Of a stretch of 64,000 nucleotides of DNA, positions 1-9,995 are shown one piece after another (the first letter of the stretch is position 1; each line of letters opens with the position of its first letter). The DNA comes from Bacteroides sp. 224 (GTDB lineage: Bacteria; Bacteroidota; Bacteroidia; Bacteroidales; Bacteroidaceae): positions 156,171 to 220,170 of the forward strand of contig NZ_QVMK01000003.1 of assembly GCF_010500995.1 (NCBI RefSeq), given 5' to 3'. The position numbers were made by a program, and so were the translations under genes. Under the pieces are notes generated by a model, which was not told the origin of the DNA, made no database searches, and saw only the letters and a list, made by a program, of their open reading frames with translations.

Positions 1-28
1 AATAATCACCAATAAACATAAAACAACA

Positions 29-3000
29 ATGGAAAAAATCACCAACTATCTGATACAATCAACTGTCAATCAGAAAGGAATAGTAAAAGCCTGGGAAGAG
101 GAAATCATGCTTCCCACCTACGACATAGGAGAAGAAGAAAAGAATCCTATCTTCTTAGAAAAACGTGTCTACCAGGGAAGTTCAGGTTCTGTGTACCCCT
201 ACCCTGTGGTAGAGAAGATATGCGATGAGAAGTTTGATAAAGCGTACAAAGCACTATTCATAGAGAATGCATACATCAAAGTGATGATTCTTCCTGAGTT
301 GGGAGGACGTATCCAAATGGCTTACGATAAAGTAAAGAGCCGTCATTTTGTTTACTACAACCAAGTTATAAAGCCTGCATTGGTCGGTCTTACAGGTCCG
401 TGGATATCGGGAGGGATTGAATTTAACTGGCCTCAACATCATCGCCCAAGCACCTATTTGCCAACTGATTATTATATTGAAAAGAATGATGATGGCAGTG
501 TAACTGTATGGTGCAATGAGGTAGAACGCATGTTCCGCACCAAAGGCATGCAAGGTTTCACACTTTATCCAGATAAGGCTTATATTGAAATCAAGGTAAA
601 GGTATATAATCGTACTTCTTTCCCGCAAACATTCCTGTGGTGGGCAAATCCCGCCGTCGTAGTGAATGACGGATATCACTCCGTATTCCCACCCGATGTA
701 CATGCGGTATTCGACCACGGGAAACGAGATGTATCTAACTTCCCCATTGCCACGGGTGTCTATTATAAACAGGATTATTCTGCGGGAGTAGATATCTCCA
801 AATACAAAAACATACCTGTACCTACCTCCTATATGGCCATTCAATCCAAGTTCGATTTCGTAGGAGGATACGAAGAAGAGGCCCGTGGAGGATTGTTGCA
901 TGTGGCAGATCATCATGTATCCCCAGGTAAGAAACAATGGACATGGGGATGCGGAGATTTTGGCATCGCATGGGATAGGAATCTTACCGATGAAGATGGT
1001 CCTTACATCGAACTAATGACAGGAGTATACACCGATAACCAACCAGACTTTACCTGGTTACAACCCGGTGAAGAGAAATCATGGGTACAGTACTTCATGC
1101 CTTATGCAGAGGTAGGATATGTAAAGAACGCCACCAAAGATGCCGTCGTGAATGTGGACATTCAAGAAGGAAAGGCTCAAATAATTCTATACACTACTTC
1201 CGAATATAAAGAGTTGCGGATTATTCTTAAAAACAAAGAAGGAAAAGTCTATCTGGATGATTATGCCAATACTTCTCCGGCAGATGTGTATACAAAAACC
1301 GTAACCATTGGTCAGGAACTCCCCGAAGAACTTATCTTCGAACTCTATAATCGGGAAGGGAAAGAGATGCTTACCTATCAGGCAGATAAACCCGAAATCA
1401 AGCCGACACCCGATCCTGCCAAAGCGGCCAAAAACCCCGAGGACATAGCTTCCATGGAGCAACTTTACCTCACGGGATTACATCTGGAACAATACCGTCA
1501 TGCTACCTACAATCCTACAGACTACTATAAGGAAGCCCTTAAAAGAGAGCCTGGAGATGTTCGATGTAATAATGCTATGGGATTGTGGTTGATGCGTAAA
1601 GGACAATTTGAATTGGCAGAGCCTTATTTTAAAACAGCCATCAATACATTAACGGAGCGTAATCCGAATCCTTATGACGGCGAGCCTTATTTCAATTTAG
1701 GTTGGTGCCTCAACATGCAAGGTAAATCGGATGAGGCTTACGATGCTTTCTTTAAAGCCACCTGGAACGCTGCCTGGCAAGATGCCGCTTATTATGCACT
1801 GGCATTGATCGACTCTCGCAAAGGTTTATGGGAGAATGCATTGGAAAGAGTAAACCTCAGTCTGATTAGAAACTGGCATAACCACAAAGCCCGCCAACTG
1901 AAAGCTTCTATCCTCAGAAAGTTAGGAAGAACAGAGGAAGCTCTAAAGCTGATTGATGAATCATTAACCATTGATCGCTTTAATATGGGATGCCGTTTCG
2001 AAAAATATCTGTTGACTCAACACCCCGAAGATTTACATGAGTTGAAAACATTGATGCGTGGTGCTATTCATCCGCATATTGAATATGCTATCGACTTTGC
2101 ATCAGGAGGATTGTATGAGGAAGCTGAACAGTTATTATCTTATTGCATCGTCGACAAAGATCAGGTATATCCGATGGTTTACTATACATTGGGATACTTT
2201 GCCTCACAAGCAGGAAACCCTGACAAAGCCAAAGAGTATTATGTAAAAGCCTCTCAAATGAGCCCTGACAAATGCTTCCCCAACCGCATAGAAGAGGTAA
2301 ACATTCTGAAAGATGCCATCCGGTTGAACCCGACGGATGCATACGCTCCTTACTACCTGGGAACGTATTGGTATGCAGCCCGTCAATACAAAGAGGCAAT
2401 AGCCTGTTGGGAAGAATCGTTGAAACTCAACAACAAATTCCCGACGGTACTGCGCAATCTGTCTTTAGCCTATTATAATAAGCTGAATAATAAAGAAGAA
2501 GCAAGAACTCTCCTCGAAAAGGCATTCGAATTAGATCCCACAGATGCACGTATCTGTATGGAATTGGATCAGTTGTACAAGAAGTTAGGATTACCACATT
2601 CCGAAAGGCTTGCTTTCTTAGAAAAGCATATCGACTTGGTAGAACAACGAGATGACTTATCGGTAGAGCGCATTACACTCTACAATCAATTAGGTAATTA
2701 CGCTAAAGCCAAAGAGCTGATTGCAAGTAGAACGTTCCATCCCTGGGAAGGTGGAGAAGGAAAGATTACCAAGCAATATACCCTTTGTCGTGTAGAATTA
2801 GCCAAGCAAGCTATCCAGAACAAAGAATATGAAAAGGCAATTGCCCTCTTACACGAAACGGATACATATCCACATAACCTGGGAGAAGGCAAGCTGGCCA
2901 ATGCCGAAGAAAATGATATCAACTATTATAAAGGATTAGCTTACCAAGGAGCAAACAATAAAGAGCAAGCCACTCTCTACCTGACTAAAGCAACTATCGG

Positions 3001-3367
3001 TTCGCAAGAGCCTGCACAGGCATTCTTCTACAATGATCAGCAACCCGATAAGATTTATTATCAGGGATTGGCTTGGGAAGCATTGGGAGAGTCGGATAAA
3101 GCCAAAAGTCGCTATAACAAACTGATAGATCATGGCGAAAAGCATTTATTTGATAATTGTCGTATTGATTACTTTGCGGTTTCTCTACCCGATTTGGCTA
3201 TTTGGGAAGATGATATGAATAAGCGTAATAAGATTCATTGCTACTTCGTAATGGGATTGGGGCATCTGGGGTTAGGTAATAAAGAGAAAGCAATGGAATA
3301 TCTGAATAAGGTGAAAGAGCTGGATATCAATCATCAGGATAGCCAGTTGATTCTGAATACTGTATAA
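29..3367 (+). CDS. DUF5107 domain protein with C-terminal TPR repeats
   Basis: Large protein of 1112 residues. The first ~370 residues resemble the DUF5107 beta-sandwich (galactose-mutarotase-like fold), rich in Trp and aromatic patches such as GPWISGGIEFNWPQHHRP and FLWWANPAV. From about residue 470 to the end it is helical TPR-type repeats with recurring A-x-x-Y/A-L spacing. No signal peptide is visible, so it is probably cytoplasmic. The family often sits with glycoside hydrolases and sugar epimerases, as here (GH97 and aldose 1-epimerase follow on the same strand), so a role in carbohydrate recognition or processing is inferred. The biochemical activity is unknown to me. The ATG at 29 gives a start typical of the family; only 28 bases of upstream sequence are available, so no promoter can be judged. 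Confidence 0.85.
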   Translation: MEKITNYLIQSTVNQKGIVKAWEEEIMLPTYDIGEEEKNPIFLEKRVYQGSSGSVYPYPVVEKICDEKFDKAYKALFIENAYIKVMILPELGGRIQMAYDKVKSRHFVYYNQVIKPALVGLTGPWISGGIEFNWPQHHRPSTYLPTDYYIEKNDDGSVTVWCNEVERMFRTKGMQGFTLYPDKAYIEIKVKVYNRTSFPQTFLWWANPAVVVNDGYHSVFPPDVHAVFDHGKRDVSNFPIATGVYYKQDYSAGVDISKYKNIPVPTSYMAIQSKFDFVGGYEEEARGGLLHVADHHVSPGKKQWTWGCGDFGIAWDRNLTDEDGPYIELMTGVYTDNQPDFTWLQPGEEKSWVQYFMPYAEVGYVKNATKDAVVNVDIQEGKAQIILYTTSEYKELRIILKNKEGKVYLDDYANTSPADVYTKTVTIGQELPEELIFELYNREGKEMLTYQADKPEIKPTPDPAKAAKNPEDIASMEQLYLTGLHLEQYRHATYNPTDYYKEALKREPGDVRCNNAMGLWLMRKGQFELAEPYFKTAINTLTERNPNPYDGEPYFNLGWCLNMQGKSDEAYDAFFKATWNAAWQDAAYYALALIDSRKGLWENALERVNLSLIRNWHNHKARQLKASILRKLGRTEEALKLIDESLTIDRFNMGCRFEKYLLTQHPEDLHELKTLMRGAIHPHIEYAIDFASGGLYEEAEQLLSYCIVDKDQVYPMVYYTLGYFASQAGNPDKAKEYYVKASQMSPDKCFPNRIEEVNILKDAIRLNPTDAYAPYYLGTYWYAARQYKEAIACWEESLKLNNKFPTVLRNLSLAYYNKLNNKEEARTLLEKAFELDPTDARICMELDQLYKKLGLPHSERLAFLEKHIDLVEQRDDLSVERITLYNQLGNYAKAKELIASRTFHPWEGGEGKITKQYTLCRVELAKQAIQNKEYEKAIALLHETDTYPHNLGEGKLANAEENDINYYKGLAYQGANNKEQATLYLTKATIGSQEPAQAFFYNDQQPDKIYYQGLAWEALGESDKAKSRYNKLIDHGEKHLFDNCRIDYFAVSLPDLAIWEDDMNKRNKIHCYFVMGLGHLGLGNKEKAMEYLNKVKELDINHQDSQLILNTV

Positions 3368-3391
3368 TTCTGGGCTATTGAGATGCTGCAC

Positions 3392-3540
3392 AGCACCCCT
3401 CGCCCCTTCGGGGAGAGGTGGCCTTTAGGTCGGAGAGGGGAATTCTCTGTTACTAAAGCTTTTTATTTACGCCTTTATAAATGTCTATAATTCCCCTCTC
3501 CGCCCTTTGGGCACCTCTCCCCGAAGGGGTGAGGGGTGCT
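3392..3540. repeat. Paired inverted repeat, family A (CCCCTCTCC type)
   Basis: Two ~52-base arms, 3392-3444 and 3489-3540, are near-perfect reverse complements around a ~44-base AT-rich loop. The arms contain GGGGAGAGGTG and CGGAGAGGGGAATT. They lie between the DUF5107 gene and the GH97 gene. Related sequence occurs at 15907-16007 and 60008-60163. The hairpin could act as a transcription barrier, but the arms are far longer than a usual terminator and no T-run follows. Confidence 0.9.
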
Positions 3541-3611
3541 ATGCAGGCTTAATGTGATGACATTGGGCTTTTATATAAACTAATTTAGAAACCATACTTA
3601 AAACTACTTCC

Positions 3612-5570
3612 ATGAAAAAGATCAGTTTGTTTCTTTTCCTCTGCTTCTATTTACTATTTCCCTGTTTGGGTAAGAAAATAAGTGTTTCATCTCCCGATAA
3701 GAGATTAGTTATGGAACTGGATATTCGAGATCAGATATCCTACCGGGTCACCTATAAAGGAACAGAAATCATTGCTCCATCCCGAATAGACATAGAACTC
3801 TCAAACGGTTATTTAGGAGAAAACGCTCAAATTAAAAACACTCGTACAAACTCCGTAAAGCAAATATTAGAGCCTCCTTATGGAAAGTTCAAGCAGCTTA
3901 CTAATCACTACAAAGAAGTAATCATTGACTTTGAAAACAATTATTCATTGATAGCCCGAGCATACAACGAAGGAGTAGCCTATCGGTTTGTAACCAAGTT
4001 ACCGAATGAAATAGTTGTCAACAATGAAATAGTAGAAGTAAACCTAACAGGAGATCCCGCCGCTATCTTCCCCGAGACGGATAACTATACAGCCTGGGAA
4101 CTGATGTATATTGATTACGCAAGTATATCCGCTATCACAGAAGGAAAAAGAACCATTACCCCTGTCCTATTCTCCGAGGAGAACGGAACGAAAGTAATAG
4201 TAGCCGAATCCGATGTCAGAGACTATCCCGGCATGTATCTGAAAAAGAATAAAAATGGATTCCAGGCAGACTTTGCCTCCTACCCTGATAGTACCGCTAT
4301 AGGAGGCTGGGGGTTTGTATCCGTGGTTCAGCGTACGCGTAATTACATCGCCAAAACTTCGGGCACAAAAGAATTTCCTTGGCGCATTATCATGGCTACC
4401 GATGATGACAGAACTTTACTGACTAATGAGCTCATTTATAAACTGGCCAAACCCTCGGTACTCAAAGATATTTTGTGGGTAAAACCTGGTAAAGCAGCCT
4501 GGGAGTGGTGGCACGATGCTATGCTGCCAGGGATAGATCTTCCCTCAGGTATGGATAACCGAAATACTGCTTTATACAAATACTATGTCGACTTCGCTGC
4601 ACAAAACAACCTGGAGTACTTAATGATAGATGCCGGATGGTCCGATTTATTTGACCTATCCAAAGTAAACCCCAAAGTAGATATCAATGAAATCATCAAC
4701 TACGCTCGATCTAAAAATGTTGGAGTATTCCTTTGGTGTACTGCCATCTCTCTTACAGACAGAGCAGACGAGTACCTACAAATGATGAATAATTGGGGAG
4801 TAGCAGGTATTAAAGTAGACTTCTTCGATCGGGATGATCAACAAGCTATGCAATGGTATGAAACTATAGCCGAGAAAGCTGCCAAGTATAAACTTATGGT
4901 CAACTTTCATGGGTGCAGTAAACCCACCGGCTTGCAACGTACTTACCCAAACATACTAAACTTCGAAGCCGTAAGAGGCGAGGAATGTTCTAAGTGGGAT
5001 TTAACAGCAAACCCACAACACCACCTTACTTTCCCTTTCATTCGGATGTTAGGCGGTCCATTGGATTATACTCCGGGGGCACTACGTAACAGATCCTTTC
5101 AGATGTTTAAGCCTGTTGATCCCGGCTTGCCCATGGCACAAGGTACCCGTTGTCATCATCTGGCTCTGTTCGTTATCCTCGATCAATATTTCGCCATGCT
5201 GTGCGATTCTCCTGCCGAATATATCAAATACCCCGATATTATGAGTTTCCTCTCCAAAGTGCCTGTTACCTTTGATGATACAAAAGTTCTATCTGCGAAA
5301 GTAGGCGAATATGCCCTGATGGCTAAGCAAAAAGGAGATGAATGGTTTGTGGGAGGTATGACTAACTGGACAGCTCGCAATATGACAGCCGATTTCTCTT
5401 TCCTCCCTGCAGGAAAGAAATATAAGGCAGAGATCTTTAAGGATGGAGATAAATCCTATCTATATGCCGATCAATATGTATTCGAAACTGCTGAAGTAAA
5501 CGCAGACACAAAGCTTACTATTCCTCTTTCTCAAGGAGGTGGGTTTGTGATACATCTTTATCCTAATTAG
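3612..5570 (+). CDS. GH97 family glycoside hydrolase, probably retaining alpha-galactosidase type
   Basis: 652-residue exported glycosidase with a signal peptide at about residues 1-20 (hydrophobic FLFLCFYLLFPCLG). An N-terminal beta-sandwich, a (beta/alpha)8 barrel (WEWWHDAMLPG, YLMIDAGWS) and a C-terminal beta domain match GH97. In GIKVDFFDRDDQ the Asp at residue 403 lies where retaining GH97 enzymes carry their nucleophile, and EAVRGEE supplies Glu457/458. The 55-residue spacing from D403 to E458 fits the retaining alpha-galactosidase branch better than the inverting SusB alpha-glucosidase branch, where that Asp is absent (family knowledge; the branch assignment is inference). It probably acts in the periplasm. 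A DUF5107 gene lies upstream and galM downstream. Confidence 0.9.
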   Translation: MKKISLFLFLCFYLLFPCLGKKISVSSPDKRLVMELDIRDQISYRVTYKGTEIIAPSRIDIELSNGYLGENAQIKNTRTNSVKQILEPPYGKFKQLTNHYKEVIIDFENNYSLIARAYNEGVAYRFVTKLPNEIVVNNEIVEVNLTGDPAAIFPETDNYTAWELMYIDYASISAITEGKRTITPVLFSEENGTKVIVAESDVRDYPGMYLKKNKNGFQADFASYPDSTAIGGWGFVSVVQRTRNYIAKTSGTKEFPWRIIMATDDDRTLLTNELIYKLAKPSVLKDILWVKPGKAAWEWWHDAMLPGIDLPSGMDNRNTALYKYYVDFAAQNNLEYLMIDAGWSDLFDLSKVNPKVDINEIINYARSKNVGVFLWCTAISLTDRADEYLQMMNNWGVAGIKVDFFDRDDQQAMQWYETIAEKAAKYKLMVNFHGCSKPTGLQRTYPNILNFEAVRGEECSKWDLTANPQHHLTFPFIRMLGGPLDYTPGALRNRSFQMFKPVDPGLPMAQGTRCHHLALFVILDQYFAMLCDSPAEYIKYPDIMSFLSKVPVTFDDTKVLSAKVGEYALMAKQKGDEWFVGGMTNWTARNMTADFSFLPAGKKYKAEIFKDGDKSYLYADQYVFETAEVNADTKLTIPLSQGGGFVIHLYPN

Positions 5571-5590
5571 CAACAATTTATGATATTATT

Positions 5591-5674
5591 TAGAACACAG
5601 AGACACAAAGGCACAGAGGTTTTAATGACACAAAAATTGATGAAAGCTCTGCGCCTTTGTGTCTCTGTGTTCTA
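5591..5674. repeat. Paired inverted repeat, family D (ACACAGAGACACAAAGG)
   Basis: Arms 5591-5618 and 5647-5674 match at 27 of 28 positions as reverse complements (core AGAGACACAAAGG) around a 28-base loop. They lie between the GH97 gene and galM. A start codon at 5657 inside the right arm is in frame with galM but is repeat-derived and unlikely to be used. A half copy (TGTGCCTCTGTGTTCA) recurs at 63849-63864. Confidence 0.88.
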
Positions 5675-5692
5675 TTCCATTATTGCCAACCT

Positions 5693-6724
5693 ATGATTAT
5701 AATATCTACTCAAACAAAAAGAGAAAATATTTTCCTCTTCCGTATCACTAATTTTACAGGGGCTTATGTGGAGATCTCTAATTATGGTGCGTCTATTGTA
5801 TCTGTGGTTGTTCCTGATCAGCACAACAAATTAGAGAACATCGTACTCCGATATAACAACCTCGAGGATTACTTGAGTGATCCGTATTATATGGGAGCCA
5901 CCATCGGACGGGTTGCCAATCGTATTTCGAACGCTCAATTTACATTGAACAGGCAAACTTTTCAATTAGACAAAAATGTTGGAAACAACAGCAATCACGG
6001 AGGGTACAATGGCTTCCATCAAAAGATCTTCGATTATACCATAAGCGGCGAAGAGCTTACGCTCTATACAATAAGTAAAGATAAGGAAGGAGGTTTCCCC
6101 GGAGAAGTAAACTTTTCGGTTACCTATTCCTTTTCAGATTGCAATGAATTGTGTATTACATATCGGGCTGAATCAAACCAACCAACTCCGATAAACTTTA
6201 CCAATCATGCTTATTTCAATTTAGGAGGGAGCAATAAGAGTATCTTGGAAGATCTTCTTTGGGTAAACACCAAGCAATACTTAGAAACCAATGCGGAATT
6301 TCTGCCCACAGGAAAGACTTGTTCAACAGTAGGAACTGCATTTGATTTTGGTTCTTACAAAAAGATCAAATCTATGATGCCCTTAAAGCAAGATAACCTG
6401 CAAGGATACAATGCCTATTTCATGAAAGATAAAGATTATAAAGAAGATTTGCCTCTGGCCTCTATAAGAAATGAACAATCGGGCCGCATAATTGATTTAT
6501 ATACCACCATACCGGGAGTATTGGTTTATACAGGAGACTTTCTATCTGATCCGTTTATTCCTTTCGGAGGCATTTGTTTAGAAGCACAATTTCCTCCCGA
6601 CGGGGTGAATCAATCTTCTTTTATGTCCAATATCCTTCACCCCGGAAAGATCAAAACGGATACTATAAAGTATCGCTTCCGGTGTCGAAAGGAAGCTCCA
6701 TTTGACCATCGCCCAAAAGATTAA
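5693..6724 (+). CDS. galM: Aldose 1-epimerase (mutarotase)
   Basis: 343-residue cytoplasmic galactose-mutarotase-family enzyme that interconverts alpha and beta anomers of aldohexoses. Visible motifs are [11 protein letters not shown], the [10 protein letters not shown] strand with the catalytic His, and [13 protein letters not shown] with the catalytic Glu. I chose the ATG at 5693 because the upstream in-frame ATG at 5657 lies in an inverted repeat and encodes a non-conserved leader. The gene follows the GH97 glycosidase, fitting use of sugar released from alpha-glycosides. Its last 62 bases overlap the 3' end of rnhB on the other strand, so the terminal tail after KYRFR may be a non-conserved extension. 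Confidence 0.93.
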   Translation: MIIISTQTKRENIFLFRITNFTGAYVEISNYGASIVSVVVPDQHNKLENIVLRYNNLEDYLSDPYYMGATIGRVANRISNAQFTLNRQTFQLDKNVGNNSNHGGYNGFHQKIFDYTISGEELTLYTISKDKEGGFPGEVNFSVTYSFSDCNELCITYRAESNQPTPINFTNHAYFNLGGSNKSILEDLLWVNTKQYLETNAEFLPTGKTCSTVGTAFDFGSYKKIKSMMPLKQDNLQGYNAYFMKDKDYKEDLPLASIRNEQSGRIIDLYTTIPGVLVYTGDFLSDPFIPFGGICLEAQFPPDGVNQSSFMSNILHPGKIKTDTIKYRFRCRKEAPFDHRPKD

Positions 6725-7286
6725 AAGTTAAGCGATGATAAGGCGAAGTGCCTTCATTTGATATCGCTAATCGGTGCTTCTTCGTTGGATATCCCTTATT
6801 TTGTTTCCAACTGTAAACAGGATATTGCTCATGCAGTTCATTCATATAGTCATCTCTATATGTCTTCGCTAAGATAGAAGCCGCGGCAATAGAGAGGTAT
6901 TTACCGTCTCCTTTAATTACTGTGGTATGAGGAATGTCTTTATAAGCTCTAAACCGATTTCCATCAATAAGCAGATGCTCCGGTTTAATCGTTAATTGAT
7001 CAACCGCCCGATGCATAGCCAGAAAGGAAGCATTGAGAATATTAATCTCATCAATCTCTTCCGGCGTAACGATGCCTACTGCCCAAGCGAGTGATTCTTG
7101 TTGAATTACTTCACGAAGAAGGTAGCGCTGCTTCTCTGTTAGCTTCTTCGAATCATTTAGGAGTTCATTCTGAAAGTCTTTGGGTAATATAACGGCGGCA
7201 GCGAATACGGAACCGGCCAGGCAGCCGCGTCCGGCTTCATCACAACCGGCTTCGATAAGATCTTTGTTTAACCAGGATAATAACAT
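6663..7286 (-). CDS. rnhB: Ribonuclease HII
   Basis: 207 residues, normal for RNase HII, which nicks RNA-DNA hybrids and removes single misincorporated ribonucleotides from DNA. The signature [12 protein letters not shown] near residue 14 carries the catalytic Asp-Glu pair. Further conserved segments are [43 protein letters not shown] and the lysine-rich [14 protein letters not shown]. It ends 62 bases inside the convergent galM gene. A -7 promoter element lies 24 bases upstream of the start. Confidence 0.96.
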   Translation of the reverse strand: MLLSWLNKDLIEAGCDEAGRGCLAGSVFAAAVILPKDFQNELLNDSKKLTEKQRYLLREVIQQESLAWAVGIVTPEEIDEINILNASFLAMHRAVDQLTIKPEHLLIDGNRFRAYKDIPHTTVIKGDGKYLSIAAASILAKTYRDDYMNELHEQYPVYSWKQNKGYPTKKHRLAISNEGTSPYHRLTFNLLGDGQMELPFDTGSDTL

Positions 7287-7310
7287 TGATTTGAGTTAAG
7301 AGTTGAATTA

Positions 7311-7318
7311 CAAAGATA
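7311..7318 (-). promoter_or_regulatory. Bacteroides-type -7 promoter element for rnhB
   Basis: The minus strand reads TATCTTTG, matching the TAnnTTTG consensus of the Bacteroidota housekeeping sigma factor, 24 bases upstream of the rnhB ATG. Confidence 0.65.
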
Positions 7319-7330
7319 AAGAAAATTCTT

Positions 7331-7425
7331 TAGCCACGGATTACGCGGATTGCACAGATTCTAATGCACGGATAAAAAATAAATCCGTGTTTTAAGATCC
7401 GTGCAATCCGCGTAATCCGTGGCTA
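7331..7425. repeat. Paired inverted repeat, family B (GCGGATTGCACGGAT)
   Basis: Arms 7331-7359 and 7397-7425 are almost exact reverse complements (TAGCCACGGATTACGCGGAT at the outer end) around a loop rich in AATCCGTG-like pieces. The element lies between rnhB and the 3' end of hppA. The same family recurs at 12576-13066 and 25583-25686. Confidence 0.9.
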
Positions 7426-7442
7426 AATAGATATTATTTAAC

Positions 7443-9644
7443 TCAAAACAGGCTCCAAGCTACTGTTAGCCCTGCCATTACTATAGCTACCATACTCATT
7501 AACTTAATAAGAATATTTAAGCTTGGCCCGGAAGTATCTTTAAATGGATCTCCTACTGTATCACCAACAACAGTTGCTTTGTGTACCTCGCTGCCTTTGC
7601 CTCCGAAGTTTCCTTCTTCCACATATTTCTTGGCATTATCCCAGGCACCACCGGCATTGGCCATGAAGATGGCAAGAACGAAGCCACTGCTAAGTCCGCC
7701 GATTAATAAGCCTAATACACCTGGAACACCAAATATAAGTCCGGTCAGGATGGGAGCAATAATGGCAATTAATGAAGGGACAACCATCTCACGCTGGGCA
7801 CCTTTAGTAGATATTTCCACACAACGTTCATAATCAGGCTCTGTTTCTCCTGTAAGGATACCCTTTATCTCGCGGAACTGACGGCGTACTTCATCCACCA
7901 TTTTAGCAGCAGCACGACCTACGGCATTCATTGTTAAACCACAGAATAAGAAAGCCATCATAGAACCGATAAATATACCTGATAATACTTTGGGATTCAT
8001 TAAAGTAACATCATAGTAATTCATGAAATCTACAAAACTTGCTTCATTGATAGGGATGTTATCACCATTAGGCATGGCAAGCACATTAGAACCTAAACGT
8101 ACTAAACCAATACGGAGTTCTTCAATATAAGATGCCAATAAAGCTAAGCCTGTAAGAGCGGCAGATCCGATGGCAAATCCTTTGCCGGTAGCAGCAGTGG
8201 TATTTCCTAAGGAGTCTAAGGCATCTGTACGCTTGCGTACTTCGGGACCTAAAGCAGCCATTTCAGCATTTCCTCCCGCATTATCGGCAATAGGTCCGTA
8301 AGCATCTGTAGCTAAGGTAATTCCAAGCGTGGAGAGCATACCTACGGCAGCAATACCGATTCCGTAAAGCCCCATGCCTACATTGTTAAAGTCAAATCCG
8401 GAGGCGAAGAGGAAAGAGGCAATCACTCCAACAACTACGGCTATCACAGGAATGGCAGTAGAAAGCATTCCTAATCCTATTCCCGAAATAATAACGGTGG
8501 CAGGACCTGTCTGCCCGCTTTCACTTAATTTCTGGGTAGGACGATAAGATTGGGATGTATAATATTCTGTAGCTCGACCAATTACAATACCTACGATTAA
8601 GCCGACCACTACTGAGCAGGAAATCCATGCCCAATTATCTATCTTCAAAAGCCAAAGAATCAGGAAAGTAGCGCCTACAATCAAGATGGAACTTAAATTC
8701 GTTCCGAAAGACAGCGAGTTAAGCAAATCTTTCATCGTAGCATTCTCTTTGGTACGAACGGCAAAAATACCAATGATAGAGAGTAAAATACCTACAGCAG
8801 CAATAAGCATGGGTGCTATAACTGCTTTAAATTGCATCTCCACATTGCCGCTGGTCATAAATGCGGCGGCACCTAAAGCGGCGGTAGCTAATATAGATCC
8901 GCAATAAGATTCATATAAATCAGCTCCCATTCCGGCTACATCTCCCACATTGTCGCCTACATTATCGGCAATGGTAGCCGGATTACGTGGATCATCTTCG
9001 GGGATACCGGCTTCTACTTTACCTACTAAGTCGGCACCTACATCGGCAGCCTTTGTATAAATACCTCCTCCCACACGAGCAAAAAGAGCCTGAGTACTGG
9101 CACCCATACCAAATGTAAGCATGGTAGTGGTGATTATACCTAATTTATGTGTAGCAACTGCATCGGCAGGGATAAAGTAATCCAGCAGAAGATACCAGAA
9201 GGAAATATCCAATAAGCCAAGTCCTACTACTACCAATCCCATTACTGCACCACTTCGGAAAGCAATACGCAGACCTCCATTTAATGAAGTACGAGCGGCA
9301 TTTGCTGTACGAGCAGACGCATACGTTGCCGTTTTCATTCCTAAAAAGCCGGCAAGTCCGGAAAAGAAACCACCGGTAAGAAAGGCCACCGGCACCCATC
9401 CGTTCTGCACCTGAAAACCATACGCCATAATAGCAAAAAGAACAGCTAAGCCCATAAATACAATAAAAACAACTTTATATTGCTGTTTCAGATAAGACAT
9501 AGCCCCCTTTCGGACGGCAGCAGCAATTTTAATCATTTGAGGAGTACCTTCGCTTTCTTTCATCATTTGCTTGTAAAAGAAGTAAGCGAAACATAGTGCC
9601 AAGATAGAGGCTACAGGAACGAGCCAGAAAAGGATATTATCCAT
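7443..9644 (-). CDS. hppA: Membrane-bound ion-translocating inorganic pyrophosphatase
   Basis: 733 residues with about 15-16 hydrophobic membrane helices. Pyrophosphate hydrolysis is coupled to pumping of Na+ and/or H+ across the inner membrane. Signature segments are [19 protein letters not shown], the acidic PPi/Mg site [20 protein letters not shown], and near the C-terminus [19 protein letters not shown]. The [10 protein letters not shown] segment has Ala where K+-independent enzymes carry Lys, which marks the K+-dependent class. Na+- and dual Na+/H+-pumping members are known from Bacteroides, but I cannot decide ion specificity from the residues alone. It is monocistronic, with its own -7 element 29 bases upstream. 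Confidence 0.96.
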   Translation of the reverse strand: MDNILFWLVPVASILALCFAYFFYKQMMKESEGTPQMIKIAAAVRKGAMSYLKQQYKVVFIVFMGLAVLFAIMAYGFQVQNGWVPVAFLTGGFFSGLAGFLGMKTATYASARTANAARTSLNGGLRIAFRSGAVMGLVVVGLGLLDISFWYLLLDYFIPADAVATHKLGIITTTMLTFGMGASTQALFARVGGGIYTKAADVGADLVGKVEAGIPEDDPRNPATIADNVGDNVGDVAGMGADLYESYCGSILATAALGAAAFMTSGNVEMQFKAVIAPMLIAAVGILLSIIGIFAVRTKENATMKDLLNSLSFGTNLSSILIVGATFLILWLLKIDNWAWISCSVVVGLIVGIVIGRATEYYTSQSYRPTQKLSESGQTGPATVIISGIGLGMLSTAIPVIAVVVGVIASFLFASGFDFNNVGMGLYGIGIAAVGMLSTLGITLATDAYGPIADNAGGNAEMAALGPEVRKRTDALDSLGNTTAATGKGFAIGSAALTGLALLASYIEELRIGLVRLGSNVLAMPNGDNIPINEASFVDFMNYYDVTLMNPKVLSGIFIGSMMAFLFCGLTMNAVGRAAAKMVDEVRRQFREIKGILTGETEPDYERCVEISTKGAQREMVVPSLIAIIAPILTGLIFGVPGVLGLLIGGLSSGFVLAIFMANAGGAWDNAKKYVEEGNFGGKGSEVHKATVVGDTVGDPFKDTSGPSLNILIKLMSMVAIVMAGLTVAWSLF

Positions 9645-9673
9645 AGAATCAATATTTTGAGGTTATATAAACT

Positions 9674-9681
9674 CAAATGTA
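9674..9681 (-). promoter_or_regulatory. -7 promoter element for hppA
   Basis: The minus strand reads TACATTTG, a full TAnnTTTG match, 29 bases upstream of the hppA ATG. Confidence 0.65.
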
Positions 9682-9726
9682 TGGATTCTAAGTGAGAATT
9701 ACAATTTTGCAGTCAGCAAACTATAC

Positions 9727-9756
9727 TAAAAAAGCAATGACACACTGCCATTGCTT
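9727..9756 (-). terminator. Rho-independent terminator
   Basis: On the minus strand an 8-bp stem AAGCAATG/CATTGCTT with a 9-base loop is followed by a T-run. It stands just after the stop of the DUF5684-like remnant, so it is probably that former gene's terminator. It also insulates hppA from the suf operon. Confidence 0.7.
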
Positions 9757-9784
9757 TCACATATTTCCTTATAGCGGTTTATTT

Positions 9785-9952
9785 TTATTTCACCACTTCT
9801 TCTTTGAATCCTAACAGAGGGAAGAATACGAAAGGCAAAAGTAATAAGCCAATTGCATAACCAGCCTCTTTACCAAATTTCTCAGCTACTTCTTTATACA
9901 ATAAGAAAGAGAAAGAGATATTTTTAGTACATTTTATGAATGTGTGTAATAG
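9785..9952 (-). pseudogene. 3' remnant of a small DUF5684-like membrane protein gene
   Basis: The minus strand holds an open frame ending at 9785 with no ATG, GTG or TTG start before the in-frame stop at 9953-9955. Its C-terminal ~40 codons read like a real membrane-protein tail: LLYKEVAEKFGKEAGYAIG, then LLLLPFVFFPLLGFKEEVVK and a stop. This resembles the last helix of DUF5684-type small membrane proteins. A terminator hairpin follows directly. I read it as the surviving 3' end of a decayed gene; the family name is tentative. The rest of the 350-base gap between hppA and sufS holds only the hppA promoter. Confidence 0.5.
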
Positions 9953-9995
9953 CTATTCAGACCAAGAAAACAGAAAAAATATTAAATAAAGTCAT

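Noticed and set aside
254..937. 227-residue open frame on the minus strand inside the DUF5107 gene
   Set aside because: It is a shadow of the real gene: no domain, no promoter and atypical composition. The same holds for other long antisense frames such as those opposite infB, sufB and the helicase.
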